Source of the DNA: Bubalus kerabau
Taxonomy: Eukaryota > Chordata > Mammalia > Artiodactyla > Bovidae
Assembly (NCBI RefSeq): GCF_029407905.1
Contig: NC_073624.1
Span: 2,430,501 to 2,494,500, forward strand
Reading direction: 5' to 3'
Length of the DNA: 64,000 nucleotides
The stretch's first letter is position 1, and each line of letters begins with the position of its first letter. The position numbers were made by a program, and so were the translations under genes. A model generated the notes under the pieces. That model made no database searches. It saw only the letters and a program-made list of their open reading frames with translations, and was not told the origin of the DNA. Shown here one piece after another: positions 47,373-57,885 of the stretch.

Positions 47373-47555
47373 ATTCATAAACTGCTTCTGTAATTATAAG
47401 CAGGAAACTGGTAGCTACGGGTGCCTTTGTGGGAAGAACTGGAAAACAAGGATGAAATAAAGACCTTTTCCTTTATCCTATTAATACTTTTAAAATGCAT
47501 ACCTTATAGAAGTCTATTTCTGTAAACAAGAGTTTGGCAAAACTGTTGTCACAGA

Positions 47556-47763
47556 ACAGTGGCTCTCAATCAAGGTCAATTTCGGCCCCCTTCGATGGGG
47601 AGGGGTGGGCATCCAGTAATACTGGGCGACCACCAGAGAGGGGCGCTACAGGCGTCAAGCGGGTGAAGGCCCGGGGTGCTGCTCCACACCTCCAGTGCCC
47701 AGGACGGCCCCACAGCAGAGGTTTGTCCAGGCAGATGTCAGCTCCAGGCTGAGACACCTAGCG
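47556..47763 (+). mobile_element. MER5A-like hAT DNA transposon fossil
   Basis: The left terminal repeat CAGTGGCTCTCAA is followed by 'gcgctacaggcgtcaagcgg', 'gaaggcccggggtgctgct', 'cccaggacggccccacagca' and a right end 'ggctgagacaccta', matching the MER5A word order. Non-autonomous, with no transposase. The 8-bp flanks do not match, so the ends have decayed. Confidence 0.75.
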
Positions 47764-48120
47764 TATAACAGTCACTGTCTCCACGAACACAGCTCCCAGG
47801 CAACCATGAGTCACAGGTCTTTTACGTCAGAAAACCCAAGACCCCTCTGCTCTTCCGTTCTGTCCTCTTCTATTACCATCTGACCTTGTCCTTGACTTTG
47901 GGCAGAGCATCCCTCACACAAAGCATCACCTGTGCTTTTCTCAGCCCTCTCACCTGTGACTGTCAGGTGATGCTGTAGGGACCAAATGATGTAACGGTTG
48001 GGGGAGGACCGTGTAGATGGTCAGCAACTCCGTTCAGCGGGCTGGTTGGCGTGGAAGGAGGAGGGAGCTGCCAGAGCTTGTTCCTGAGCCACAGCCAGGC
48101 TGAAGACACGATGACAAGTG
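47764..48120. other. Unique sequence, nothing recognised
   Basis: Short interval. No feature. Confidence 0.4.
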
Positions 48121-48126
48121 AACAGA

Positions 48127-48213
48127 AGTCCAGTACACTTTAGCTTCAGCTTTAGTAACGGTCCTTCCAATGAATACTCAGGGCTGGTTTCCTTTAGGAT
48201 TGTCTGGTTTGAT
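48127..48213 (-). mobile_element. BovB piece, inverted half
   Basis: Antisense BovB from the 'LKLKLQ'-coding area upstream to 'gaggagatcaaacc' (minus). It overlaps, in consensus, the first bases of the sense piece to its right. Confidence 0.85.
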
Positions 48214-48256
48214 CTCCTACAAACCCACATTTATAATAAATGTGGGTTTGTAGGAG
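48214..48256. repeat. Perfect 21-bp palindrome at a BovB inversion junction
   Basis: 48214-48234 and 48236-48256 are exact reverse complements with a one-base centre. The outer bases (CTCCT / AGGAG) continue BovB words, while the inner part (ACAAACCCACATTTAT) is not BovB. It can form a cruciform or a strong RNA hairpin. Confidence 0.95.
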
Positions 48257-48526
48257 AACTGCTACTAAAGCTGAAGCTCCAATACTTTGGCCATCTGGTG
48301 TGAAGATCTGACTCATTGGAAGAGACCCTGATGCTGGGAAAGATTGAAGGCGGGAGGAGAAGGGGACGACAGAGGATGAGCTGGTTGGATGGCATCACCG
48401 ACTCAATGGACATGAGTTTGAGCAAACTCCGGGAGACAGTGAAGGACGGGGAAGCCTGGCGTGCTGTAGTCCGTGGGGTCACAAAGAGTTGGATGCAACT
48501 TAGTGACTGAACAACAGCAGCAACAA
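48257..48526 (+). mobile_element. BovB 3' end, sense half
   Basis: From 'ctactaaagctgaagctcca' to the AACAGCAGCAAC tail. A 64-codon open stretch (48316-48510) is the BovB C-terminus, preceded by a stop after His-Leu-Val. Confidence 0.9.
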
Positions 48527-49626
48527 AACAATGAGTGACTATGCAAATACTATTCTCAAAGTTTATACTACACTGCTGTGCTTCTAAATAGCCTCCAAGT
48601 TCTCCCCTCAAACAATCTATCATATTCCAGGACCCAGGAGAAATCATTTTAAGGTGTGGAAGTGTCTGTCCACAAACCTTTGATCTGTCACTGCGGCATG
48701 CAATGCTTTGGCACTGGTGCCAAGGATATGGATCATGGTTTCCCAGACATGAAGATTGGACAGTAACCCCCTCTTATCTGTGTCTAGAAGCTGCAGTTAC
48801 ATACAGCTTGTAAGCAAGCCTGCAAAGCAGCCAGTTATTTGCCTGATCTTTCTGGTAAGAACCCTGCATCTGAGGGAGCTAAAGGAACTTAACTAAGGTG
48901 TCAGAGCTGCTCTGGAGTCCTGAGAACGGGCCTTGCTGTTAACATGCAGATTTGAGCCTCATGGTGGGGAGCAGCCCCTGAAAGTACCTGGAAGTGTAAT
49001 ATTCAAAGACACTTAACATTAACGTACGTTCAATAAAGCCAGGCGAGAATATAAAGCCCATCTAGACATCATCTTCATCAGACAGTGAAATTAAATTAGA
49101 TTTTTCCCGATAACCAGCTTCCGGAGGCCCATTTGCATTGCGGGTATGAGATTAGAAGTCAAGTCATTCGATAATGAGGCTGCTTGCAGAATTTCTGAGC
49201 CTGCCTTTGGGCTCAAGTTGGTCTCCATTTCACTTCAGATGCACAAAGTTTCAGCTTTAATACAGACGCAGAGGTCACATGGTCAAAGCACCCAGGGCCC
49301 TCTAGCCTCTGCCCTGGCATGGGGAGCCCACCAATGCGTCAGATCACCCCACTCCTGACTGAGTCTCTCTGGGACCAAACTTCCATCAGACTCCTCTGAA
49401 CTCTCTTCCCAAGCAGGCCCTGACTCCTGAGCTTCTGTGTGCCTCTGTGCACTGTCCAGTTTTAGGTGGAATTCTGCCAAGTCCGTGTAGACAGTCCCCT
49501 CTGCCCTGGATATTTGATCATCTCGCCGGCACCAATGAGCCTGCCATTCAGGGTGCACAGCCAGGAGCCCCCCAAGTACTTTCTATCAAAGCAGAAGAGT
49601 ATGTTACTTGTAACAAGTCAAGAAAC
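48527..49626. other. Unique sequence
   Basis: No repeat recognised. 48990-49190 keeps several CpGs and ATTA/TAAT words in a repeat-free setting and may be conserved non-coding DNA. Not provable from one sequence. Confidence 0.4.
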
Positions 49627-50900
49627 TGTTACCCAAATCTTGGCTTTCTCTGCACCAATGCCAAACAGAAATACAGAGACAGAGTTATGGAGGAGAAAGA
49701 AAGAGAGGCTTTAGTACTTTGCCAGGTAAAGGGGGAACACAGTAGGTTCATGCCTCAAGAACTGTGCCCCGTCCCCCACGATGAGTAGGGAAAGGTTAGA
49801 GTCAGGTGGGAGTACATGATAAGGATCAAGTCAGCAATAGTTTTGCATTCTTTTTTCTGCAGTTTCAAAAAGGTGGAGTTTCTGACAAGATTAGGCTATG
49901 TGCAGGGTCCTAGGTGGTCTCCTAGTTTTGAGGAGCCTCTGCCTCAGGTGTTTTCACCACTTCTCCTTTGATTAGCAACTATTCTACCCTTCAGAGTAAA
50001 AGGTCATGGAGGCCAGAGGCCTGCCTATAAGGAGTGAGTGAGTGAAGTCGCTCAATGGAGTCCAACTCTTTGAAACCCCATGGACTGTAGCCCACCAAGC
50101 TCCTCTGTCCATGGGATTTTCCAGGCAAGAATACTGGAGTGGGTTGCCATTTCCTTCTATGAGGATCTTCCTGACCCAGGGATTGAACCCGGGTCTCCCA
50201 CATTGTAGGCAGATTCTTTACCGACTGAGCCACCAGGGAAGTCCTAGAGGTATAGGAGGAGCCAGTAAAGAATGGGGGACACAAAGGCCTCCATGCCCTG
50301 GAGTCCCACAGGGCCCAATTCTGCATCAAGACAGGGAGTTAGTTCTCAAAACACTGTCTCCCCAGCAAGATGGGTGGACTTTAGAGCTAAGGGTTCATGC
50401 ATCTTCACAAAAGGGCCAGCGTGACCTTCTACATAAGGGTGGGGTTCTAGACAACATGCTCCAACATTCATCCCATGTTCAAAAGTGATGGCCATTCTTG
50501 AGGGAGAAATTTTAGCATTAAAATGAGGCAGAAGTCACTGTAGCTGGCGAAATGCAGGCACCCAGTTGAGAGAAGTCATGAAGGTCAGCGAAGGTCGGCA
50601 TCACATTCCTTACACTCCAGCTGGTCTGGGGGTTGAGTGCAGGAGGGAGTTTGTACCTGCAGGCTGATCTTCACCTTTGAATCAGAATTAGGAGTCCTCA
50701 CGACTGATTGGTTATCTTTGTTATAGCTATTTCTCTTGCCTGGTAACAGTCACTTTGTAAGTAGATAGGGGAGGAGGTCCCCAGAGAAAGAGAACCAGGT
50801 GTGGCTTTCTTGATGTAATAGAAGCCATTTTTGGCCAAAGCCATTTGGACCTCTACAAGCGCGGCCACAGTGCTTGCCTTTAAACAGGTCTCACTAACCA
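49627..50900 (-). mobile_element. ERV LTR-like region, antisense
   Basis: Read on minus, the right part ends '...gatttgggtaaca' at 49627, with TAAAGC (49710-49715) and 'tctgtctctgtatttctgtt' upstream, as in the LTR at 35.4 kb. How far U3 extends (to about 50350 or about 50900) is unclear. A Bov-tA sits within it. Confidence 0.45.
50031..50247 (-). mobile_element. Bov-tA SINE
   Basis: Antisense copy with a 'gagtgagtgagtgaagtcgc' tail at the left. Body near family sequence. Inserted in the antisense LTR. Confidence 0.9.
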
Positions 50901-50915
50901 ATGGTCTTACGGAAG

Positions 50916-51298
50916 TGAAGGAACAGAGGGACAAAAGGGGAACAGTCAAGAAACAACAGGGCGGGCCTAGGGCACAGCCCTGAGTCCCCAGTGGATGTAC
51001 ATAACAACATGTCTTTGTGTTCTGCAGGAACTAAGGCTCCCTCCCAGTTGGAGGATGGAAAGATGATGTCAGCCCTCCTGACTTCAATCAATCAAAGCTT
51101 GGGCTCTGTGGACCTGTGCCCCAGTTCCATGTTGAACTCTCCTGTGCTTCAGCCTCCTCATGAGTATGCATGTCCCCTTAGGTTAAAACTTCTCCAGTTC
51201 TACCCAATCTCAGAACCCCATTGGACTAGCCCCCTACCTTGAATAAAGTCCACCTTACTATTTTATAACAAGTATTATGATTAATTTTTACTTTAACA
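50916..51298 (+). mobile_element. ERV LTR, sense
   Basis: Starts TGAAGGAACAGAGG. It contains 'acatgtctttgtgttctgca', 'ttccatgttgaactctcctg' and GAATAAAGTCC (51240-51250), then a U5 ending 'actttaaca'. Boundaries are plausible TG/CA ends, but 4-bp flanks do not match. Confidence 0.5.
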
Positions 51299-51317
51299 TT
51301 CCACATAAAGTTAACTC

Positions 51318-51870
51318 TGTGTATGAAAAATGTTGCCCACCGTTTCAGTAAACAGAGGCTGTTGCAGCCATCTGCCACTACCACTGCCCTTAAGGATGCC
51401 CCTGAAGGGATTCAGGATGGAAAAGCACAGGATGCTGGCCCCACGTGGTTGCTGCTGCTGCTGCTAAGTCACTTCAGTCGTGTCTGACTCTGTGCAACCC
51501 CACAGATGGCAGCCCACCAGGCTCCCCCGTCCCTGGGATTCTCCAGGCAAGAACACTGGAGTGGGATGCCACGTGGCTGAGGTGCATACTAAAGGAAAGA
51601 TTTCAATGAGCCCAGACTCTTGCATTGTCCTATGTATAGAAAGCACTATAATCCTTAACTTGAGTTGTCTGGTTTTCTTTAATTAGCAATAATCTTTTGA
51701 TGTTCAGACTATCTGGTTTTTGTTGCAAAACCCCCTATATATACTGACTCCTCCCTGGCATCTTCAGAGCCATTCCTCAGACTGATCTGAGCTGTTGGGC
51801 TTAAGTTCTAAGAATGTCAGCCAAATAAACATAATTCCCAACTTTCAGATTGTGCAAAATTTTCAGTCAA
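51318..51870 (+). mobile_element. ERV LTR (class II-like), solo, carrying a BOV-A monomer
   Basis: From 'tgtgtatgaaaaatgttgcc' through TATATATACTGACTCC (about 51737) and AAATAAACATAA (about 51822) to 'ttttcagtcaa'. The 6-bp flanks TAACTC (51312-51317) and TAACCC (51871-51876) differ by one base, the length expected for class II ERVs. No internal sequence follows. Confidence 0.65.
51449..51568 (-). mobile_element. BOV-A monomer with TSD
   Basis: A single antisense BovB-derived monomer with a (GCT)n tail at the left. CCACGTGG at 51441-51448 and 51569-51576 is the TSD. It dates after the LTR around it. Confidence 0.92.
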
Positions 51871-51975
51871 TAACCCTAAGAGGTAGAAAAGTGGTCCCTC
51901 TGTCAGGGGAAGCATACTGACTGCAGCCGCCCACCCTGGCCAGGCACCATGGTAACCATTTGCGTGAGTTATTTT

Positions 51976-52411
51976 ATGACAGGAGGTCCTAGTAAGGAAC
52001 ATGGAACTAATAAACCGCCACCAACCAGAAGAGCTCAGGAAAGGTCAAAAGGAGACACCACGTGTCCGACCACTGCCCAAAATCCTTCTCGCCGGGACTC
52101 ATCTTGACTGAGCAATGTGTGCACCACTGGGAAGGACCCTGAGTCAGAATGATTGGCCAAAGGCCACCCGGAAACTAATCCCATCACCATAAAACCCGAG
52201 ACGGCGAGCCATGTGGCAGAGCAGTTCTCCTGGGTTCCCGTACCCTACTGATCTCCTGCCCCCAACTCCCGGTGAAGTGAGTGAAGCTGGGTGCTCTTTC
52301 CAATTAAGTCCCTTGCTTTGTCAACACATGTGTCTCCTCAGGCAATTCATTTCTGAGTATTAGACGAGAGCCCACTCTCAGGCCCTGGAAGGGGTCCGTC
52401 TTCCTGAAACA
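51976..52411 (+). mobile_element. ERV LTR (class I-like)
   Basis: Contains 'cgccgggactcatcttgact', 'gattggccaaaggccacc' (CCAAT-type), CATAAAACCC, 'ttctcctgggttcccgtacc', 'tcccttgctttgtcaacaca' and 'cattaatctgagt'-like U5 words ending 'cttcctgaaaca'. The left end is uncertain. Appears solo. Confidence 0.6.
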
Positions 52412-53068
52412 CCTCCATTAAGACAAAATCCACCTTGGTTTTGTTTTGGTTCTCTGAGGCCACAAGAGACCAATCCGCCTGCCACAGAACAGCTCTGCCC
52501 ACTTCAGAAGGGTATATCCCTTTCCTCTTTGCCTCTCAGCCCTTCCTGTTGCCACTGACCTAACTTCTAGCTGCCTTCACATAGTTTTTTCTTGATGGGT
52601 GGAGCTGATGGATTTGCTCTCTCCTGGGTTGAGAGACAGCAAGGCAGCCAAGGTGAAGGACCTTCCAAGAGTGATGATCCATCCTTGGCTGGATCTGAGG
52701 CTGGACGTGAGGGCAGAGCTCTGATGGGAGTGCAGGCTAGAGTCGGAGCATTCTGAGTCAGAACCTGATCTTGGAGCCAAGGTTCACTCCAGAGGAGGCT
52801 GAAGTCTAGATGGGTTCTGTGGTTAAGGTAACTGAGGACCGCAGGACCACAGACATCTTCTGGGGACCACACATCTCTCAAGACTTGGCATCTTGGGGGT
52901 CGTGGGCCATCTCAGACCAATATCACTCTAGAAAGAGTTTTTTTCAAAACAATCTCTCATCACTACTCAACACCCAGCACCAGACTCCAGCATCTTCCTT
53001 GTAATACTAGGTTTGCCAGCTTGAGTAAATGAATTAAAAACTATTTTATTAAAATATCCTAGTGTGCA
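52412..53068. other. Unique sequence, nothing recognised
   Basis: No repeat or domain-bearing frame. Minus-strand frames of 67 and 104 codons overlap without support. Confidence 0.4.
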
Positions 53069-53500
53069 TTACCAGAGGAAGAAGAGACTAGAGGAAGATA
53101 TGAAGAAGACAGGAAGAAAGGTGACGACAAAGATAAAGATAAGAAAGAGAAGCTGGAGGGGATAAAGAGTGATAAAGAAATGAAGAAGGATGAGAAAGAA
53201 ATAAAGGAGGAGGAGATGAAAGTGATGAAGAAGGATGAAGTGAAAGAGGAGGAGGAGATGGAATTGATGAAGAAGATGAAGGAAAAAAAGGATGAAGAGG
53301 AAGAGGTGATAGAGAAGATGAAGGTGATGAAGATAGATGGGGAGAAGGAGGAGGAGATGGAATTGATGAAGAAGATGAAGAAAGAAGAGGGGGAGGAGAT
53401 AATGGAGGTGACGGAGGTGATGGAGGAAGAAAGAGAAAGAGGAGATGGAGGAAAAAAAGAAGGAGATGGAGAAGGAGGAGGTAATTATCAGGAAAGGGGG
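53069..53500 (+). repeat. Purine-rich GAA/GAT/GGA tract with a 99-bp internal repeat
   Basis: About 430 bp almost lacking C. A 35-bp block at 53247-53281 recurs exactly at 53346-53380, a 99-bp period. Because stop codons are rare in such sequence, a 116-codon frame (53180-53530) of Glu, Lys and Met stays open. I treat it as non-coding. Confidence 0.85.
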
Positions 53501-55135
53501 AGAGTTCCTCTCCAATCAACATTTCCGTAAATTTCAGACTGCCCACAGCCTTCAAGAATGTGGGGTGAACGTGAGTGGCCAAACACCCCTGGACATCCTG
53601 AGTGGCTCTGACAGAGACCACAGTGGGGATCAGTCACCACCAATCAGCGAGCAGCCACACAGCAGCCTCCATCCCAGACCAATGTCCACCAGAGGACTGG
53701 TCACGCTAAGCCTCTTGGAGCTCAGAGCAGGATGTTCAGGGCCCTGCAATATGGACTGAGCTCAAAAGGAACACGAGCTTCTCTTGATCTTCTCTCTTCA
53801 AATAAAAGCACTTTATCTGCACATGCAGGAGAGAGGCTGAGAGTTTATTTTGCCAGGAAGCCCAGATGCCCAGCTCTATCGAGGAACCCACATGCAACAG
53901 TCACAGACACTGTTTGTCAAGGAGTCAATTAGTGGCCACTTGAGTAAAGGGTAGTTATGTCCTAGAGAAGGAGGTACACTGTTCTCTGGATGCATTGTTG
54001 CTTTCAAAGGGTCAGTACTCTTTAACCCTCTATGAGCATTTGGATTTGATAGTCAGCTCTGCATGGTACTGGCCTGCTGCTAATTCAATCCAGGGAGGAG
54101 GAGGACGAAGACTTATAGCCAGAGGGCTCCTCCAGGTATCACCTCTCCTCCACGTCAGGGGCAATGGCAGGTGAATGCCCAGGAGTGCTGAGGTTGGGGA
54201 CAACCCAGGATGAGGAAAGCTGCACCTCAGGTTCAGAGGAAGGAGAAGCTGTGAGATGGTTTAAGTAGTCATTCAGCTGTCAGTTTTCTTGGCCATTGTG
54301 CAGAGGACTCAAGGGTAGGAGAAAGGAATGACTCCTACACATTTGTAATTAATATTGATGGCTCTGAGTAATACTCCTTCCCATTTGCTAGCACTATTGT
54401 TCTCGACATTCATTGCCCCCAGTGAGTCCCAACCAACTCTAGAGGAGGGGGCAGAGTCCATGATGGGGTGTGTTCAAACCTGTGCCCAGGTGGGACAGAG
54501 CCAGCTGGGCACAGGACCGGAAGCCATGCCCTTGGACAGCAGAGCTGATCATCTTTCCATTGCATCGCCTGGCAGCATGCCTCAATAAAAAGACCAGGCT
54601 CCACCTCCTAGATAAGTGTACAGAATCAAGCTAGCGTTCACTTCAGGGGGTCACCCCCATGCCTCCCTGCCTGACCAGGGGCTAGAATCAAGTTGTGGGG
54701 ATGACAATAGGGGACGTAGCTCAACGCTCATCCCTGGGCCTTCCAGCAGATCCCAGGCACCTTACTGATGCCCTTTTGCATCAATAAGTCATTCCCAATT
54801 ATCCTGCGAAGCTTCCCAAAATCCACCTCCCTGCACTGCCCTAAGCCTCATGTTGCTCTCCATGGCCTGCCGAGTACAGACAGGACTCCTTGGCCCAGTA
54901 TCTAACCTCCCTGCAGATTTCACCTGCCTCTCCACGCATCCATGCATTCAGTCATCCAAAAGACTTCTGTAGCATCAACTTTCCATGAGTCCCTGGTGGG
55001 GTCTGGGGGTGGGAAACACCTCTCACGATGCTGATGGAGCAGGACAGGGACAAACACAGAGCCCATGTGGCACCCCACAGCTGTGCTCAGAGGGGAGCAG
55101 AGCATCCATGCAGTGAACTGGGCCAGGATGCTGTC
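53501..55135. other. Unique sequence, no gene recognised
   Basis: Two AATAAAA hexamers (near 53800 and 54584) sit in non-repeat DNA, but nothing upstream looks like coding exons. Frames up to 104 codons lack motifs. Confidence 0.4.
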
Positions 55136-55444
55136 ATTGCTGTTCAGTCACTAAGTCATGTCCAGCTCTCTGCGACCCCATGGTCTGCAGCACACCAGGC
55201 TCCCCTGTCCTTCACCATCTCCTGGAGCTTGCTCAAACTCATGTCCATTGAGTCGGTGATGCCAGCCAACCATCGCATCCTCTGTCGTCCCCTTCTCCCG
55301 CCTTTAATCTTTCCCAGCATCAAGGTCTTTCCCAGTGAGTCAGTTCTTAGCACAGGTGGCCAAAGTACTGGAGCTTCACCTTCAGCATCAGTCCTTCCAG
55401 TGAATATTCAGGGTTGATTTCCTTCAGGACTGATTTCCTTTAGA
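55136..55444 (-). mobile_element. BovB 3' fragment
   Basis: Antisense. Ends with a small tandem duplication of the 'gatttcctt' word (about 55417 and 55432) that is absent from the other copies. Confidence 0.9.
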
Positions 55445-57872
55445 GGGATTAATTCCACCCATGGAAGCAGTGGGGACTTTCAGAGGACCTGGATTTTGTG
55501 ATGGAGCTTCACAGAGGGGCAGGTGTTGGCCCTGAACAAAGGGTGAGAGCCTTCCTGGCAAAGTGAACAGCTTGGGGTGTGGGAGGGTGTCCTTCAGTCC
55601 CATCCCACCCCTTGACTCTGTACACTCACCATGGGATCTGTTCTGTACAGAACACATAGCCGTCCCTGAACCTTTTTGTGCTGCAGGAGGACAGTCAGGC
55701 TGTGGTCCAGCTGCTCTGGATTCAGAGGCTCACCACCAGCTGCAGGACACGTCTCCCTCCATCGCTGAGGCTGCGTTTTCTCCCTGGGAAAGGAGGATCC
55801 TCCCGTCCTCTGATTGAGGAGCAGGAACAGTGCATGCAATGGACCTATCAGAGGGTACAGCACCTGACAACAGTCAATTAACCAGAGGTGTGTAGACAGG
55901 GACACTTCTCCACCCAGCCAGGATCAGGAGAAAACAGTTGGGATGTAGACCAATTTTCAGAAAGCTAAGTGAGGCCCCTAATCACAGATCTGCAGTGTTA
56001 TTATCACTGTGATCATTCTCATCATTCTCAACATCATCACCACCCTCACGGTCGAACACAAGCTCGTACATAACAATAATATTTTACATTATCTTTAGTG
56101 GAAACGGGAGGAAATTATAAGAGTGTTCCTGTGGATAAATTAGATTCCTTTCCAGAACACTGTGCTCAACTCACAAGCCATCAGGCATTTACTGGTGGAA
56201 GTATCTTTAAATATAACCCAGTAAATATATGTGTTCTCCGTTTCTATTAATAGCCAAACTCTGTTTATTAAAGAAAAAATGAGACAGAAAAGAAAGGAAA
56301 AGGGAATCTAAACTGGTGGAGGGGCCATGTGCTTCAGCAAAATCTTGTTTATGCAACTCAGATTCTCCCTGAGCCACCCCTCTGCCCCAAACTGTGGAGG
56401 AGGAGGCAGGCCCAGAGCACTCGGGAGTCAGAACATCTCTGCTGAACTGAAACCGAGCCCTCAGCCCTGGGGTCACATTGAAAGCACGTCCTTATTGATC
56501 CGCCCATCCGGAGACGTGCCCAGTGGCCGGGATGCAGGATATGTCACCTGCGGGTCCATCCCGGGCCACCAGTAATCACACTAATGGCTGCAGCATGGCT
56601 GACTCTGCTCAGGTCAGCCTCCCCATGGGCCAGCGAGAACCTTCGCCAGACGCTTCAGGGACATGGCGTGGGGGGACTGAGTGGGAGGCGCACACACTCT
56701 GGGCCTGGACCAGGAGCTGTCTATCAGGGGCTCTCCCCCATCTGTTTCCAGCCCAGGTTCCTGTCCTGAGGCCCCGGCTGCAGGGGAGCAGGGCTGGTGT
56801 CTCCTGGGTCAGCCAAGGTCCCTAGCAGAAAGGTGGCAGGAGGTTTGAGGGAACCCAGAGCCAGATTCACTCCGATCTCAGGCCCAGGCTCCAGGTAAGC
56901 CAGGTAACCAAGGAAGCAGTGCTGGTCCAGCTGGAAGGCCACGCTCATCCTGCTCCTTCAGGGACCCACTTCCCCTGTAAGTCCTGGGGAGGGGCAGTCA
57001 CGAAGGGCTCAGAGAGTGGGCACCAGTGAAACCCCATGGGTTATATTTAAAGATACTGGGGGCCCAAGGCTGGGGCGTCCTGCAGAAGAGCCTGCTCTGT
57101 GACCCCCCCCAGCTCCCAAGGCTCCTGGGCTCTATCACTGTCAGATAGGGGGAGAGAGACTGGCAGGGTCACATGGGATCTGAGGTTTCACCCCAGCCTG
57201 GTCTGCAGGCAGTGAGGGCCTGACTGCCACCACAAATGCCATCTGCCCAGCAGCTGAGTTTCAGGGGAGGCCCTGAGTGGAAGGGGAGCCCAGTGCTGTC
57301 TGATCACCCCAGCTCATTCGAGAGGCTCCTTGGGTGCACCCCACCTCTCCTGGGTCCTCCTCTCTCCTTCCTTACAATCCCACCAGTAAGGCTCATCCAT
57401 GGCCTCAGACTCAGTCAGGCTCTATTTCAAGGGAATTGTGTAAGAATTCTCAGCTTTGTCGAATGCTGTCCATGAAGTAGTAGAAAGAGTGACCTGCCTC
57501 AGTCCGTCAGTTCAGTAAGAAAAATCAAATCAAATCAAAGAAACCCTTTGTTTGGTGTTTGGCTTTGAGATTAAACTTCTAAATGATTCAGAGTTCATCT
57601 CCCACCACATGTCCTCCAACCCTGGGAAGATTAACCCTGGACAGCCAATCAGTCACATCCCACTTCCACATCTGGTGGGCAATGGGCTGTCTTGGTGCAG
57701 AGCCCCTGGCCTGTGGTCAGGCCAACCCCCTCGCTCCCAACTCACGAAAGACCCCATGCATCCCAAGCTCCAGAGGAGTCACAAGTCCATCTTTCACTGA
57801 AGTCCCCTAAGGTGGACAGTCAATGCTCACGTGCTCAGGTTGTGTTAGAATATCTCTTCACTTTTTTGTTAG
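55445..57872. other. Long unique stretch, no gene recognised
   Basis: About 2.4 kb with no nameable repeat. GC-rich frames on both strands (e.g. 56724-56948 minus, 56523-56825 plus) have no family resemblance. The word 'caggctgtggtccagctgct' near 55697 recalls an immunoglobulin V start, but no leader, cysteines or recombination signal accompany it. Confidence 0.4.
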
Positions 57873-57885
57873 GTGGATAACAATT

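Noticed and set aside
49616..50954. AGTCAAGAAAC at 49616-49626 and 50944-50954 as a TSD of one long LTR
   Set aside because: Eleven bases is too long for a retroviral target duplication, and the right copy falls inside what looks like a separate sense LTR. Probably coincidence or local sequence of that LTR.
53180..53530. 116-codon highly charged Glu/Lys/Met frame as a gene
   Set aside because: A purine-only strand contains few stop codons. There is no domain, start context or conservation evidence.
55690..55900. Immunoglobulin lambda V-like start (CAGGCTGTGG)
   Set aside because: No leader exon, framework cysteines or recombination signal sequence were found around it.
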